Below, in pieces: positions 24,401 through 31,012 of a stretch of DNA of 64,000 bases (positions are counted from its first letter, which is position 1; each line of letters begins with the position of its first letter). Source of the stretch: Hippopus hippopus. Its lineage: Eukaryota > Mollusca > Bivalvia > Cardiida > Cardiidae. The DNA lies in the NCBI GenBank assembly GCA_946811185.2, contig OX328096.1, forward strand, positions 40,996,252 through 41,060,251. Reading direction: 5' to 3'. A program made the position numbers and the translations under genes. The notes beneath the pieces are model-generated. The model had not been told where the DNA came from. It searched no databases and saw only the letters and a program-made list of their open reading frames with translations.

Positions 24401-27400
24401 GATCAAGATCAGACTGCACAGAATGTGCAGTCTGATCTTGACCTACACTGTCCGATAAGGAGATATTTTTCTCCAAAAGCTAAGTTTGAAGTAGCATTAT
24501 TCAGAGTTTTTGTATCGACATGAAAGTTTCATTTAAGTTATTTAGCAGGATAAAGATTAAAAGAAAAAGAAAAGTCAAAATGTTTAGGTAAATGTAAGTT
24601 TAAAACTTCTGTAAAAACAGAACTGATTGATTGAAACAAGCATCACTGTTCCCTTTTCCACAATGGTTTAATGGTTTCTAAACTGTTTACAAAACAATCT
24701 AGAGTTTTAACAACTCTGAGGAAGAATGCTTCTAGCCACATTGCGGAAAAAGGAGAAAATGCTGGTACTCCTTATCTACCTGCTAAAGTTAAGTCCTATC
24801 ATTTCAGCCTCATTTGACTTGTCATCTGTAAGTGTTTTCTAATTGGACAAGTCTAAAGTTTTGTCCTTAGGTTTGAAGCAGGGGATTTGTTGTAAAAACC
24901 CTGTCTAATGCATTACTGGGGGAACATAAACGTATAAATTACTCATGTATGGTGAAAGGTTTAACTCTTTTTACCAGACAACAAAATTTTAGACTCGAAC
25001 AAATTAAAAGCATTTTCAGAAGACAAATTCAGTGTAGCTCAAAGGATGACTTCTGTATTTGAAATGGTAAGAAACAATGTGAGAGAAGAAGAAAATGCTA
25101 CTTACAAGAATTTTCTCCTTCTCCCACAATGTTTTCAAAGACTTTTTCTTCAGAGCCATCAAAATGTAGGACTGTTTAGAAATGAGTTAAAAGCACTACA
25201 TTTCTGTTTCTATGATTCACTTTTTTATGATTCATTTTTTTTTTAATCACACATGTCACTGAGTTGAAACTGTTTCCATGTTTCATTTTCTTCCATGCTC
25301 ATTGTAGTCATTGTGAAGGAATATGGAATTCCCCAATTACATCACAATCTATTTTTAAATACATCTACCAGACCACATCTACTTGAAAAAATAAACAACT
25401 GCAAAGGCCCAACTAATCATGGAGTATATTTCAAAATAATCAGAAATCAGTCATGAAAAAAAAATCCCAATAGTATATGACCTCTAAAATGCTTGTCATT
25501 TCAGGCGAGATTTGAAGCTATTTTTTTTTCATGGATATTATGAAATATATTTTAATCCATTCTTTCATTCCCTTTTCATGTTTAACCAATTGACCTTTAT
25601 TAGTCACAATGGATTTATGCAAAGATTATAATTTATTAATGCATCAGTCATTATGAACAATTTGTGCATTTGACACAAAAATTTCTTCTCTTTATCTAGA
25701 TAAATGGTTTCACTCATTACCATCTGAAACAAACTGGCATCATACAACCCTTCAAAAAAAATATTAAGCCATGTTATGATGCAAAGTTTTCTACCCGTGT
25801 AGAAAGTTGATATTCTAAATGGAAAAATCACATGGGTGTGACATTATATTCTTTGACGAGAAAAAACAGAAATGACCATGCTGAAAAGAAATGAACTTGA
25901 ACCCACAACCTTCAAAACCTGAGTTGGCCACTCTACCACTGCTATCTGTATCATATTGTGCTGAAAATGTATTAATAATCCCTTGTTATGCAATAACTGT
26001 TATACTGTTCCTAATGGTATAGGAAATTTTACAGTAAATAAACAGAAATCTTGGAAACTGCTTTGTGTTTTCAACTTTAAAGCCATTCAAACACCAATCA
26101 CAATAAGCAGTCTTTGAATCATGTATGAATCACTACTCACTTCTTTACTGTACTACAATTTTAGACTTGCAGTGGAAGCAGACAAAACAGAATTTACATT
26201 CACAATAATTATTGCAGACAAACATAATCCAAACAAGAGGGCCATGATGGCCCTGTATCGCTCCACTGGCTAATACGTAAAATCCCTACATGCCAAACAT
26301 TACAATACTTGGCCAATTGGTTTTGAACATAAGACCCCTGAGACAGGACTAAAATTGGTAGCCCTAGTTCATACGGTTAGTAACAAGAACATTTCTAAAG
26401 ATTTCACTATATAAGCCCATGTAAAACTTCTGACCCCTCGGGATGAATCAAATTACACCCTAGGGCTTAATTTACGCACTCTTGGTGAAGGCCCTCTAGA
26501 TATAGCTACATGCGAAATTTGGTAGCCCTACGCTTTATGAATAAGTACAGGGAGATTTCTTAGGTTTTCTCTATATAAGCCCATGTAAAACTTGTGACCC
26601 CCGGGGCAGGGCCAATTTTGACCCCAGGGCTATAATTTGGGCACTCTTGGTAGAGGCCCACTAGATAAAGCCATATGCAAAATTTGGTAGCCCTAGGTCT
26701 TATGGTCAGTAACAAGAAGATTTCTAAAGTTTTCCCTAAATAAGCCCATGTAAAACTTGTGACCCCCGGGGTGGGGTCAAATTTGACCCAAGGGCTATAA
26801 TTTGGGCACTCTTGGTAGAGGCCCACTAGATAAAGCCACATGCAGAATTTGGTAGCCCAAGGCCTTATGGCTAGGTACAGGGAGATTTCTAAAGTTTTCC
26901 CTATATAAGCCCATGTAAAACTTGTGACCCCGGGCCCCGGGGCGGGGTCAAATTTGACCCCAGGGCTATAATTTGAAGAAACTTGATAGAGGCCCACTAG
27001 ACAACGCTACGTGCCAAATTTGGTAGCCCTAGGCCTTATGGTTTCAGACAAGAAGATTTTCAAAGATTTCCAATATTTTTAAGTTTTGTTGCCATGGCAA
27101 CCAGAGTTTTTGAAGGAATCAAATTCTTTCAAGAAATTCTGAAGAGGACCATGGCAGGATCATTTCTGTGAAGTTTCATCAAAATTGGATGGGTAGTTTC
27201 AGAGAAGATGTTTAAAATAAAAGTTAACGCACGGACGGACAGACAGACGACGGCCATGACATAAGCCCGCTGGCCTTCGGCCAGTGGAGCTAAAAATGGA
27301 ATCTATACTAGTCTTGTACATCTGAGCCATGTTCTGTATAAAGGGAGCTTAAAGATACATCCTTACAGATCGAGAGAAAAAAAACTTTAAAGTGTACAGA

Positions 27401-29226
27401 ATGGCTCAGCCGTGTAAACATAGATAAATTACCAACATATACAGTGAAAGGAATAGAAAAACACAAGGGATTTGTCCTCATTTAAAACCGGATATAACAA
27501 ACGCGATTACTTTGAAGGCCTCCAAAACATGAAATGCATTTTCTGTCCGTAGTATAAGTGCAATATTTCAGCCATCAGGGGCAACATTTGGCATGAAGAT
27601 ACAAGAAGAGTTAAAGTTTAATAAAATATGGAAGAAATGGGTTAAAATCTGGCTGAAAACTGCCTAAAAACAAGTATAGATATATTTTTAATGCATCTGC
27701 AAAAAGTATCAACCCATGTCAGCCTGCACTGTTTGCGCAGGCTGACACTGGTCAAAACTCTTCGATACTGTAACTTTTCCAGATGTCCAAGGACCAGTCT
27801 AACTCATAAATCAGTTGGCTGTCACACAATATGGGTCCCATGGATCCATTGTAATTATGTGATAACTTGCATGGTACAATGTGTTGAAGAGATGCATTAA
27901 ACTCCCTTTTGCCAAAGTATCGATAATTTATAATTTGTATACGTATACAGACATTGTTGCCAAAAGCCGAAAAAATATATAGAAGATTCATCCCAAAGAA
28001 ACTTCTGCTCATATTGAAGAATAAACATTCTAAAGGACACACAAGTTATTTCAAAGATTTGACCTGGTGACATCGTTTTTGACCCAATGAGACCCATTTT
28101 CAGCCTCATCAAAGATATTGCGAAAAATATTCTGACTAACTTTCATGAGTATTGGACTGAAAATGTGGCCTCTAGAGTGTACACAAGGTTTTTCTAAGAT
28201 TTGATATAGTGAACTAGTTTTTGACCCAGTGAGACCCACTTTCAAACTTTTCCACGATTATCATCAAGACAAAGAATCTGATCAACTTTCATGGGTACTG
28301 GACTGAAAATGTGCTCTGAAGAGCATACACATCATTTTTCAAAGATCTGACACAGTGACCTAGTTTTCGAACCTGCATGACCCATTTTCTAACTCATCAA
28401 AGATATCATTAAGACAAACATTCTGGCCAATTTTCAAGAGTATTTGACTCAAAATGTGGTCTCTAGTGGGTACACATGGTTTTTCTAAGATTTGACCTAG
28501 TTTTTGACCAGACATGACCCATTTTGAAACTAGTCTGAGAAATCATGACAAACACTCTGACCAAGTTTCATGATTATTGGACAAAAAATGTGGCTTCTAC
28601 AGTAGAGTGTATACAAGGTAAAAGTTCACGACGGAAGATGCACGACATACAACGGACACAGTATGATTACAAAAGCTCTCTATGAGCACTTCATGCTCAG
28701 GTGAGCTAAAACCACTGAGGTGTAATTACAAGATCATAACTGAGACAAGGGCAATTTTGTAAGTTTGCAATTAATTAATCCCAAAATTGACATGAAATCG
28801 TAAGCAGTGGAATTTGGAAATGCTACAAAAGGTCAGATCCAGTCATTTATTTAAATCCAAACCTTTGAGTATACCCAATATATTTTGTATACTGTAGATA
28901 CCAATAATGGTAGATATATCTATATTAGGTAAGTAGAACGAGTACACACAAGAGGATTAGGGACAATGTCCAGATTTAGGAGTAAAAGAAACACTCAAAG
29001 TACATTATTCTAAATTTGAACATTTAAAACGTCTTTGGTGCTTAATTTGACTCATTGCCATGATAAAATTGATGGTTGTGAATCGAAGTTTTTTTTTTTT
29101 AATGTTTATTTTATTGTCTAACCAAAAATACCGTTGACTCTCACTTTCAGCCAAATGTCCAGTGCACTTAAGACATAAGTCTTCTATTATGATGAAAATA
29201 ACAAAACCGTTACCTGAATCTGTCAT
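12193..29226 (-). CDS. CASP3/7-like: Executioner caspase (caspase-3/7-like), complete gene of six coding exons
   Basis: Cysteine protease of apoptosis that cleaves after Asp. Coding exons on the minus strand: 29226-29214, 18806-18731, 15784-15540, 14051-13870, 13152-13011, 12428-12193. Every junction has GT donor and AG acceptor, and the phases match throughout (1, 2, 1, 0, 1), giving 894 nt and 297 residues, the usual size of a short-prodomain executioner caspase. Order: prodomain of about 14-30 residues with a possible self-cleavage site DDTD14/A, large subunit with RGKAIIINN and RTGTDNDA, catalytic SHG (His132), active-site QACQGG (Cys174), linker with possible cleavage NTTD189/A, small subunit with DFLIAYSVVPGYFSWRN (215-226 region, substrate-pocket residues). 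All catalytic and most pocket residues are present, so it looks functional. The active-site motif is QACQG rather than the QACRG of vertebrate caspase-3/7. Intron 1 is 10.4 kb of repeats. Confidence 0.95.
12566..12660. repeat. Family B palindrome fragment
   Basis: AGATCAGACTGCACAATCTG and its inverse arm CTGTGCAGTCCGATTCTGAC, followed by a TGCCCTTAGCAGCC block as at 17429-17663. One end is missing. It lies just upstream of caspase exon 6. Confidence 0.6.
13011..13152 (-). CDS. CASP3/7-like: Caspase coding exon 5 (catalytic Cys, subunit linker)
   Basis: Opens with GCATGTCAGGGTGG (ACQGG), then the linker VNTTDAKG and the start of the small subunit (EADFLIAYSVVP). 142 nt, donor GTTTGA. Confidence 0.95.
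13306..13380 (-). mobile_element. Family A MITE, internally deleted to its ends
   Basis: GGTTAAACCTTTCCCCACTC at the left and TTTGGTAACTGATTAAA at the right, with the palindrome and inner blocks gone (75 bp). It lies in caspase intron 4. Confidence 0.6.
13870..14051 (-). CDS. CASP3/7-like: Caspase coding exon 4 (catalytic His)
   Basis: Contains FVCAILSHGEEG with the catalytic histidine and ends exactly after KIFFIQ, the residue before the active-site Ala-Cys. The acceptor is TTTTTTGTACGCAG and the donor is GTAAAC. Confidence 0.95.
14359..14782 (+). mobile_element. Family A MITE, forward, carrying a SINE insertion
   Basis: Left CACTTTACCAAATGACAAAA, palindrome near 14475-14520, then a SINE at 14531-14717, then the MITE resumes with TTTTCAAAAGCTTTCC and ends GTAAAGGGTTAA. 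It lies in caspase intron 3. Confidence 0.8.
14531..14717 (-). mobile_element. tRNA-derived SINE-2 with 9-bp target duplication
   Basis: On the minus strand it opens with a tRNA-like head: box A region GGTCGCGAGGTAGAGC and box B region CACGAGTTCGATACCCGGG. AAGTATTTT flanks it at 14522-14530 and 14718-14726. The MITE sequence on either side is continuous without it, which confirms insertion. Confidence 0.85.
14887..15105 (-). mobile_element. Family A MITE, reverse
   Basis: TTAA at both ends with a well-kept palindrome (14955-15000) centred on GGTAACC. In caspase intron 3. Confidence 0.8.
15133..15346 (+). mobile_element. Family A MITE, forward, left palindrome arm lost
   Basis: TTAACTCTTTACCAAACAAC at the left. 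The first arm is reduced to GAGGAAGTAACC, while the second arm CAGTATTTTCTCCATTTCCC is present. Confidence 0.7.
15540..15784 (-). CDS. CASP3/7-like: Caspase coding exon 3 (start of large subunit)
   Basis: The acceptor is CTTTTATCATCAG; the C that follows completes the Gly codon begun in exon 2. Carries YKMNHPKRGKAIIINN and TGTDNDAVAL, typical of the caspase p20 N-terminus. The donor is GTAAGT. Confidence 0.95.
15985..16045. repeat. Family B palindrome fragment
   Basis: AGATCAGATTGTACATTCTG, GTCTTAACCTAAACTGTCTG and CAAAAGC in family B order, diverged. Confidence 0.45.
16058..16275 (-). mobile_element. Family A MITE, reverse, head-to-head with the next
   Basis: TTAACCCTTACCACACAGTC at the left. 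The right TTAA (16272-16275) is shared with the following forward copy. Confidence 0.75.
16272..16483 (+). mobile_element. Family A MITE, forward
   Basis: Starts at the shared TTAA, with an intact palindrome at 16390-16440 (centre GGTTACTAGC) and right end GTAAAGGGTTAA. With its reverse neighbour it makes an inverted pair of about 425 bp. Confidence 0.8.
16565..16900. repeat. Foldback repeat D, deleted copy (partner at 39360-39720)
   Basis: Matches 39360-39720: TTCAGTGAAAGATCGAAATT, GTGAACATCATCGGT, then ATGCTTCTAACCC, TTGATCAAAATCCAGTACAG-like, GCATACCCCCTCC-like and CATCTGGTT blocks in the same order. The inverted half around the hairpin is deleted here. Confidence 0.7.
17040..17340. repeat. 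Family B-related segments
   Basis: Contains GCAGACAGCAAAGATCAAGATC (near 17060) and a second piece, GACAGTGTAGATCAAGATCA, near 17280. Both are single arms of the family B palindrome. Confidence 0.4.
17429..17663 (-). mobile_element. Family B foldback MITE, TTAA-bounded
   Basis: TTAACCCTTATCCTGCTAAA at the left. Central palindrome of about 60 bp (17535-17598) with arms GATCAGACTGCACG and CGTTCTGTGCAGTCTGATCT, then CCGCAAAAGGTCAGTGAGTT and TTAGCAGCATTAGAG. The right TTAA (17660-17663) is shared with the adjoining family A copy. Non-coding. Confidence 0.75.
17660..17886 (+). mobile_element. Family A MITE, forward
   Basis: TTAACCCTTTACTTCATGAC at the left, a nearly perfect palindrome at 17775-17825, and right end TGTGGTAAAGGATTAA. 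Confidence 0.8.
17922..18132 (+). mobile_element. Family A MITE, forward, diverged
   Basis: TTCTTTACCAAACCAAAAAA at the left, decayed palindrome GGGAAAAGGAGAAATGCTGA, right end GTTAAAGGG without TTAA. Confidence 0.65.
18164..18385 (+). mobile_element. Family A MITE, forward
   Basis: CCTTAACTAAACAGGATTAA at the left; palindrome at 18275-18325 (centre GGTTACCGGC); right end ATAAAGGGTTAA, where a reverse fragment begins. Confidence 0.7.
18382..18500 (-). mobile_element. Family A MITE fragment, reverse, followed by family B fragment
   Basis: Shares the TTAA at 18382-18385, runs through GTCCTGATGGAGCAGGC and a degraded palindrome, and breaks off where family B palindrome sequence (CAGACTGCACAAAATGTGCAGTCTG, 18500-18525) begins. 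Confidence 0.6.
18731..18806 (-). CDS. CASP3/7-like: Caspase coding exon 2 (prodomain)
   Basis: Preceded by a pyrimidine tract and TTTTTTTTGTAG, followed by GTAAAT. Encodes the short acidic prodomain (VDPSSMDDTDAKP...), ending with two bases of a Gly codon. Confidence 0.85.
18940..19165 (-). mobile_element. SINE-1 3' fragment fused to a family A MITE fragment
   Basis: 18950-19045 matches the 3' half of SINE-1 on the minus strand (TTTCAGTAACATTGCAGC, CACCTATCCATGC, ACCAGCACTTC). From about 19060 it continues as the outer part of a family A copy (TTTGATGTCTGC...TTTTGTCGTTTTGTAAAGAG). Confidence 0.55.
19195..19400 (-). mobile_element. Family A MITE, reverse, ends diverged
   Basis: AACCCTAACAAAGAAGGC, palindrome GGAGAAATTGCTGGTTACCAG (19278-19320), then ACAATGTTTTCTACCC. 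A 17-bp direct repeat (CTAACGCTATATCAAAC) sits at its left edge. Confidence 0.65.
19543..19777 (+). mobile_element. Family A MITE, forward, in duplicated block
   Basis: TTAACTCTTTACCAAATGGC to AAAGGATTAA; imperfect palindrome. Its right half and the following 350 bp recur at 21062 onward. Confidence 0.75.
19680..20130. repeat. Duplicated block X, left copy
   Basis: Consists of the right half of the family A copy plus 19778-20130. It recurs in the same order at 21062-21161, 21388-21487 and 22250-22497 (for example TTTGAATGGTCCACTT, GAATGACCACACTAGGGGAT). I see no gene in it. Confidence 0.7.
20131..21063 (+). mobile_element. Helentron/pearl-like element with ~145-bp tandem repeats
   Basis: Left end AAGAGGGCCATGATGGCCCT (a self-complementary hairpin) then GCTCACCTGAGCC. 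The core is about five diverged repeats of roughly 145 bp, each with CAAGACAAACATTCTGACCA and GAAAATGTGGCCTCTAGAG. The right end is GAGCACTTTGTGCTCAGGTGAGCTAAAA, whose CTCAGGTGAGC is the inverse of GCTCACCTGAG at the left. A hairpin end, short inverted termini and a tandem-repeat core match what is known of non-autonomous Helentrons (pearl and Helinoto types in bivalves). No protein coding. Confidence 0.75.
21062..21161 (+). mobile_element. Family A MITE, right half only (start of duplicated block, copy 2)
   Basis: Begins at the palindrome centre (ATGCCGGTTACCAGCATTTA) directly after the Helentron-like right end and runs to AAAGGATTAA. It is closest to the right half of the 19543 copy (both have GGGCTTCCTC and TGTTTAAACACAGG). 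Confidence 0.7.
21158..21387 (+). mobile_element. Family A MITE, forward, inserted in duplicated block
   Basis: Bounded by TTAA at 21158-21161 and 21384-21387, with a perfect-looking palindrome at 21280-21325. It is absent from the first copy of the duplicated block, so it arrived after duplication. Confidence 0.85.
21514..22250. mobile_element. Non-coding element with short inverted ends inside duplicated block
   Basis: AGTGGTATTTGTCAAGGAAG near 21513 and its approximate inverse GTCTTCGACAAATACCAC near 22231-22248. The interruption is absent from the corresponding position of block X at 19880. The interior has four CCAAT/ATTGG boxes between 21895 and 22010 but no convincing ORF. Confidence 0.5.
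22250..22497. repeat. Duplicated block X, remainder of right copy
   Basis: Matches 19885-20130: TTGTTTACTCTGAGGTG, GGAAAAGAAATGTATCTTTT, ACCATCAGGTCATTTACT, GACCACACTAGGGGATCAAT. It ends at ACAATACAAG, the point where the left copy runs into the Helentron-like element. Confidence 0.7.
22506..22732 (-). mobile_element. Family A MITE, reverse
   Basis: TTAACCCTTTGGCAAACAAT at the left, palindrome with centre CTGATAATCAGC, right end GATAAAGAGTTA. Confidence 0.75.
22960..23213 (+). mobile_element. Family A MITE, forward, with internal partial duplication
   Basis: The GTGGCTCAAATGATG...GATTTGTCTTTAG block and the GGCTTTTGAAAA...AAAATGCTG segment occur twice (22980-23050 and 23055-23125) before the palindrome. 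Right end AAAGGGTTAA. Confidence 0.65.
23265..23561 (-). mobile_element. tRNA-derived SINE-1, full length
   Basis: On the minus strand: tRNA-like head GCCGAGCCCCAGTAGCTCAG with box A (AGCTCAGTCGGTAGCA) and box B (GGTTTGATCCC), a ~150-nt body (GCAGCCAGTGGCTTTGAAAG, GGGAAAGCATGGATAAG), then a tail AACAGCGTTAAACACCAAAC followed by (AATC)n at 23265-23281. About 297 bp. Confidence 0.85.
23925..24065 (+). mobile_element. Family A MITE remnant
   Basis: TTGCTAAAGGACAGTTAATT, GATGCGAGTCATCTTTAG, AAACCTTGTTGGAAAAGGAG and one arm AAATACTAGTTACC. The remainder is rearranged. Confidence 0.45.
24350..24560 (+). mobile_element. Family B foldback MITE, TTAA-bounded
   Basis: TTAACCCTTAGACTGCTAAG at the left; a palindrome of about 64 bp (24395-24455) with arms GATCAAGATCAGACTGCACA and TGTGCAGTCTGATCTTGA; right end TTATTTAGCAGGATAAAG with TTAA at 24557-24560. 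It is inverted relative to 17429-17663. Confidence 0.8.
24676..24885 (-). mobile_element. Family A MITE, reverse, second arm lost
   Basis: CTAAACTGTTTACAAAACAA at the left; GGAAAAAGGAGAAAATGCTG then an abrupt CTCCTTATCTACC; right part ends TTTTGTCCTTAGG. Confidence 0.6.
24961..25190 (+). mobile_element. Family A MITE, forward
   Basis: TTAA at 24961-24964 and 25187-25190. The palindrome is weakened (AAATGCTACTTACAAGAATTTTC). Confidence 0.75.
25200..25880. other. AT-rich caspase intron sequence, nothing recognised
   Basis: No coding or structured repeat signal found. Confidence 0.35.
25885..25950 (-). repeat. tRNA-like (SINE head) fragment
   Basis: On the minus strand GATAGCAGTGGTAGAGTGGC (box A-like) and GGTTGTGGGTTCAAGTTC (box B-like) are spaced as in a tRNA gene, but no cloverleaf closes. 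It is probably a third SINE type. Confidence 0.45.
26235..27293 (+). mobile_element. Helentron-like element with ~165-bp tandem repeats
   Basis: Has the same left hairpin AAGAGGGCCATGATGGCCCT as the element at 20131, then CGCTCCACTGGC. The core is about four repeats of roughly 165 bp (start points near 26496, 26661, 26825, 26997) containing TAAGCCCATGTAAAACTTGT and GGGCTATAATTTGGGCACTC. The right end has GGACGGACAGACAGACGACG, then GCTGGCCTTCGGCCAGTGGAGC, whose CCAGTGGAGC is the inverse of GCTCCACTGG at the left. In caspase intron 1. Confidence 0.75.
27690..27775. repeat. Family C palindromic repeat
   Basis: TTAATGCATCTGCAAAAAGT, then arms CATGTCAGCCTGCACTG and GCGCAGGCTGACACTGG, ending CGATACTG. 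About 85 bp. Confidence 0.65.
28045..28710 (+). mobile_element. Helentron/pearl-like element, right part with ~145-bp repeats
   Basis: Four to five diverged repeats (GACCCATTTTCAAACT, AAAATGTGGCCTCTAGAGTG), then right end GAGCACTTCATGCTCAGGTG with GAGCTAAAA. The left hairpin end is missing. Confidence 0.7.
29214..29226 (-). CDS. CASP3/7-like: Caspase coding exon 1 (MTDS + 1 base)
   Basis: A 13-nt coding part: ATG ACA GAT TCA G followed by GTAACG. The start is chosen because the leftover G completes a Val codon with the TT that opens exon 2 and no other ATG fits the phase. The untranslated part of this exon extends upstream and its limit is not visible. Confidence 0.8.
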
Positions 29227-29239
29227 GGTGTCTGTGAAT

Positions 29240-30020
29240 ATAGTTGTAGAATAGTTTCTGTTTACAGCTATACGGAAATGATATCATCAACTATTATGGA
29301 TCGAGAGTTAGGTCTACTGAGTACACTTTTGTTCTTCGACTTTGATGCGGGAAACCAGCGGTACTTCGTGATCGATAACGTTCGGGAGTAAATTCACCGG
29401 TCAAGACATAATTACTGGATTACAAATTAGAAACCAATATTTAGTGAAAAAATATCTTGTTCGTAGTTCTGTGATAAATTATGATAAATTTACGTGTTAA
29501 ATCCTACAAAAGAGATGGGTAGTGTCTTCTGAGTCTTCTTCAGTGGCGGTCGGGTTTTCTTGGGATAGGGTCCTCTCTGTTCTTTTTCAAGGGGGGGGGG
29601 CTCTGCTGCCATTATAATTTCAATACTTTCTGTTGTTTATTCGGGTCAGGATGAAATAGAGAACTGAAAATTATACGTATATAGGAATAAGATACAAAAA
29701 AAGTGGAAAACAGATCTAAAAACAAAAAAGAAAAACAAATCCATTCGAGTTTTATAGTCGATTCCGGTCTAGCCCGGTGAATATACTAAACGAGTTGTTC
29801 ATGAGTTAGACTGGAGTCGTCAAAGTCGTAAGATTTTAGCAGCTGTATCAGATCTCCCCCTTCACTTACAATTGTAGACACGTTTTCTTTTTGATATTTG
29901 AAGTTTTTTAGCAACAGACAACAATCACACATAAGCGCTGATCACCGAATTGTATTTTGCTGCAGTTACAGATGTCGTCCGTGTATTGTTTCGTAAGAAG
30001 TTGATAGTTCAGAGAGAGAG
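29240..30020. other. Upstream flank of the caspase first exon
   Basis: No ORF of note. A G10 run lies near 29591, and a (GA)n run at 30011-30026. The caspase promoter and 5' UTR must lie in or near this stretch, but no TATA box or initiator stands out. Confidence 0.3.
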
Positions 30021-30028
30021 AGAGAGAT

Positions 30029-30034
30029 TTTATT
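30029..30034 (-). promoter_or_regulatory. Candidate poly(A) signal AATAAA (minus strand)
   Basis: TTTATT on the plus strand, about 55 nt past the stop codon of the terminal-exon candidate at 30088-30289. Confidence 0.45.
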
Positions 30035-30087
30035 CATGAAATGGAAACAGCATACAAAGTACGAGAATGATTAAGAATGGTGGCTTT

Positions 30088-30289
30088 TCAGTGTTCCCAC
30101 CAGCTTTTTATTTCAAGGTTACACTTAACCCCAGGGCCAAAAATCAGGGGGTAAGATTTCATTTTAGAGTACATCCTGATAATATCAGACACCAGTGTTT
30201 CTCCCATAGCGCATTTTCTTGCATTTTTGATGCAACGATTTCTTAGCTGACGCACTGAAATTCGTTGTGTGCGTCTTTTCTGACACAAC
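30088..30289 (-). CDS. Candidate 3' terminal exon of an unidentified gene
   Basis: On the minus strand a good acceptor (TTTAACTGGTATTTTTTTTAG) precedes an open stretch of about 66 codons rich in Arg/Lys (LCQKRRTQRISVRQLRNRCIKNA), ending EIKSWWEH-stop, with AATAAA following. I do not recognise the protein and have not found upstream exons, which would lie at higher coordinates. It could also be chance. Confidence 0.35.
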
Positions 30290-30579
30290 CTAAAAAAAAT
30301 ACCAGTTAAATTAAAACGATAGTTTATAATGCACACCATGACGTCGACCCGAAATACTAAGGGGCAAAATAAGGTGATATGGCACCCAGTTTCTGAAACC
30401 AATTTTATTGATAATTTATAGATAAATATCTGCCAGTACTGCATAAAAAAGAATGAAAGAACATGAATTGCTACCAACTGGCTTCTTTCTGACACAGTCA
30501 CACATTTGAAGCTCTTGTTTAGTAATTAACAGGGTACGAAATAACTATAGGAAGGTCAATTTGTCGCACTGTTTTAAAC

Positions 30580-30867
30580 GTGTATGGTCTGTGTAATCTA
30601 GACGCTTTCGGAAACAGAATAGCAGATAAACCGAAAAAGAAAAACAGAAAGGACTTTCAGACTGTTTTGTTGTCCCTTCCACAAGTAAACACCCTCAAGA
30701 TTTTTGTACGATCCCCAGAAATTAGGAACGGGTTACAAATGACCCTCAAAAATTTGAAGCTGGAAGAAACACTGCAGACACATGGGTATCTTCGGACATT
30801 TTGTTCATCATTAAATACAAAAAACATTAAAGAAAAAGACTGGAAACTCGATCAGGCCTTCTCATGA
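30580..30867 (+). CDS. Unassigned 95-codon ORF
   Basis: Starts at ATG 30580 and ends at 30867. Lys-rich, hydrophilic, with a helical pattern (LKIFVRSPEIRNGLQMTL, LKLEETLQTHG). Codon composition is more balanced than in the surroundings and no repeat overlaps it. No family recognised; it may be an exon or a small gene divergent from the candidate at 30088-30289. Confidence 0.35.
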   Translation: MYGLCNLDAFGNRIADKPKKKNRKDFQTVLLSLPQVNTLKIFVRSPEIRNGLQMTLKNLKLEETLQTHGYLRTFCSSLNTKNIKEKDWKLDQAFS

Positions 30868-31012
30868 ATCCCACACTAAAACAAAGCATATGTCATAGTG
30901 ACGTAATCAGTAAGATGTAACCTTAGGTTAATTTGATTGGATTAGGTATCAATGTTGTGAATGTTTGGGTTTTTTAGTTTTCCTCCATGGGAAAGTATTA
31001 ACAAGAGGGCCA

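Noticed and set aside
26560..26997. 145-codon minus-strand ORF with repeated GLYQECPNYSPGVKFDP segments
   Set aside because: It lies wholly within the ~165-bp repeat core of a Helentron-like element; a chance frame.
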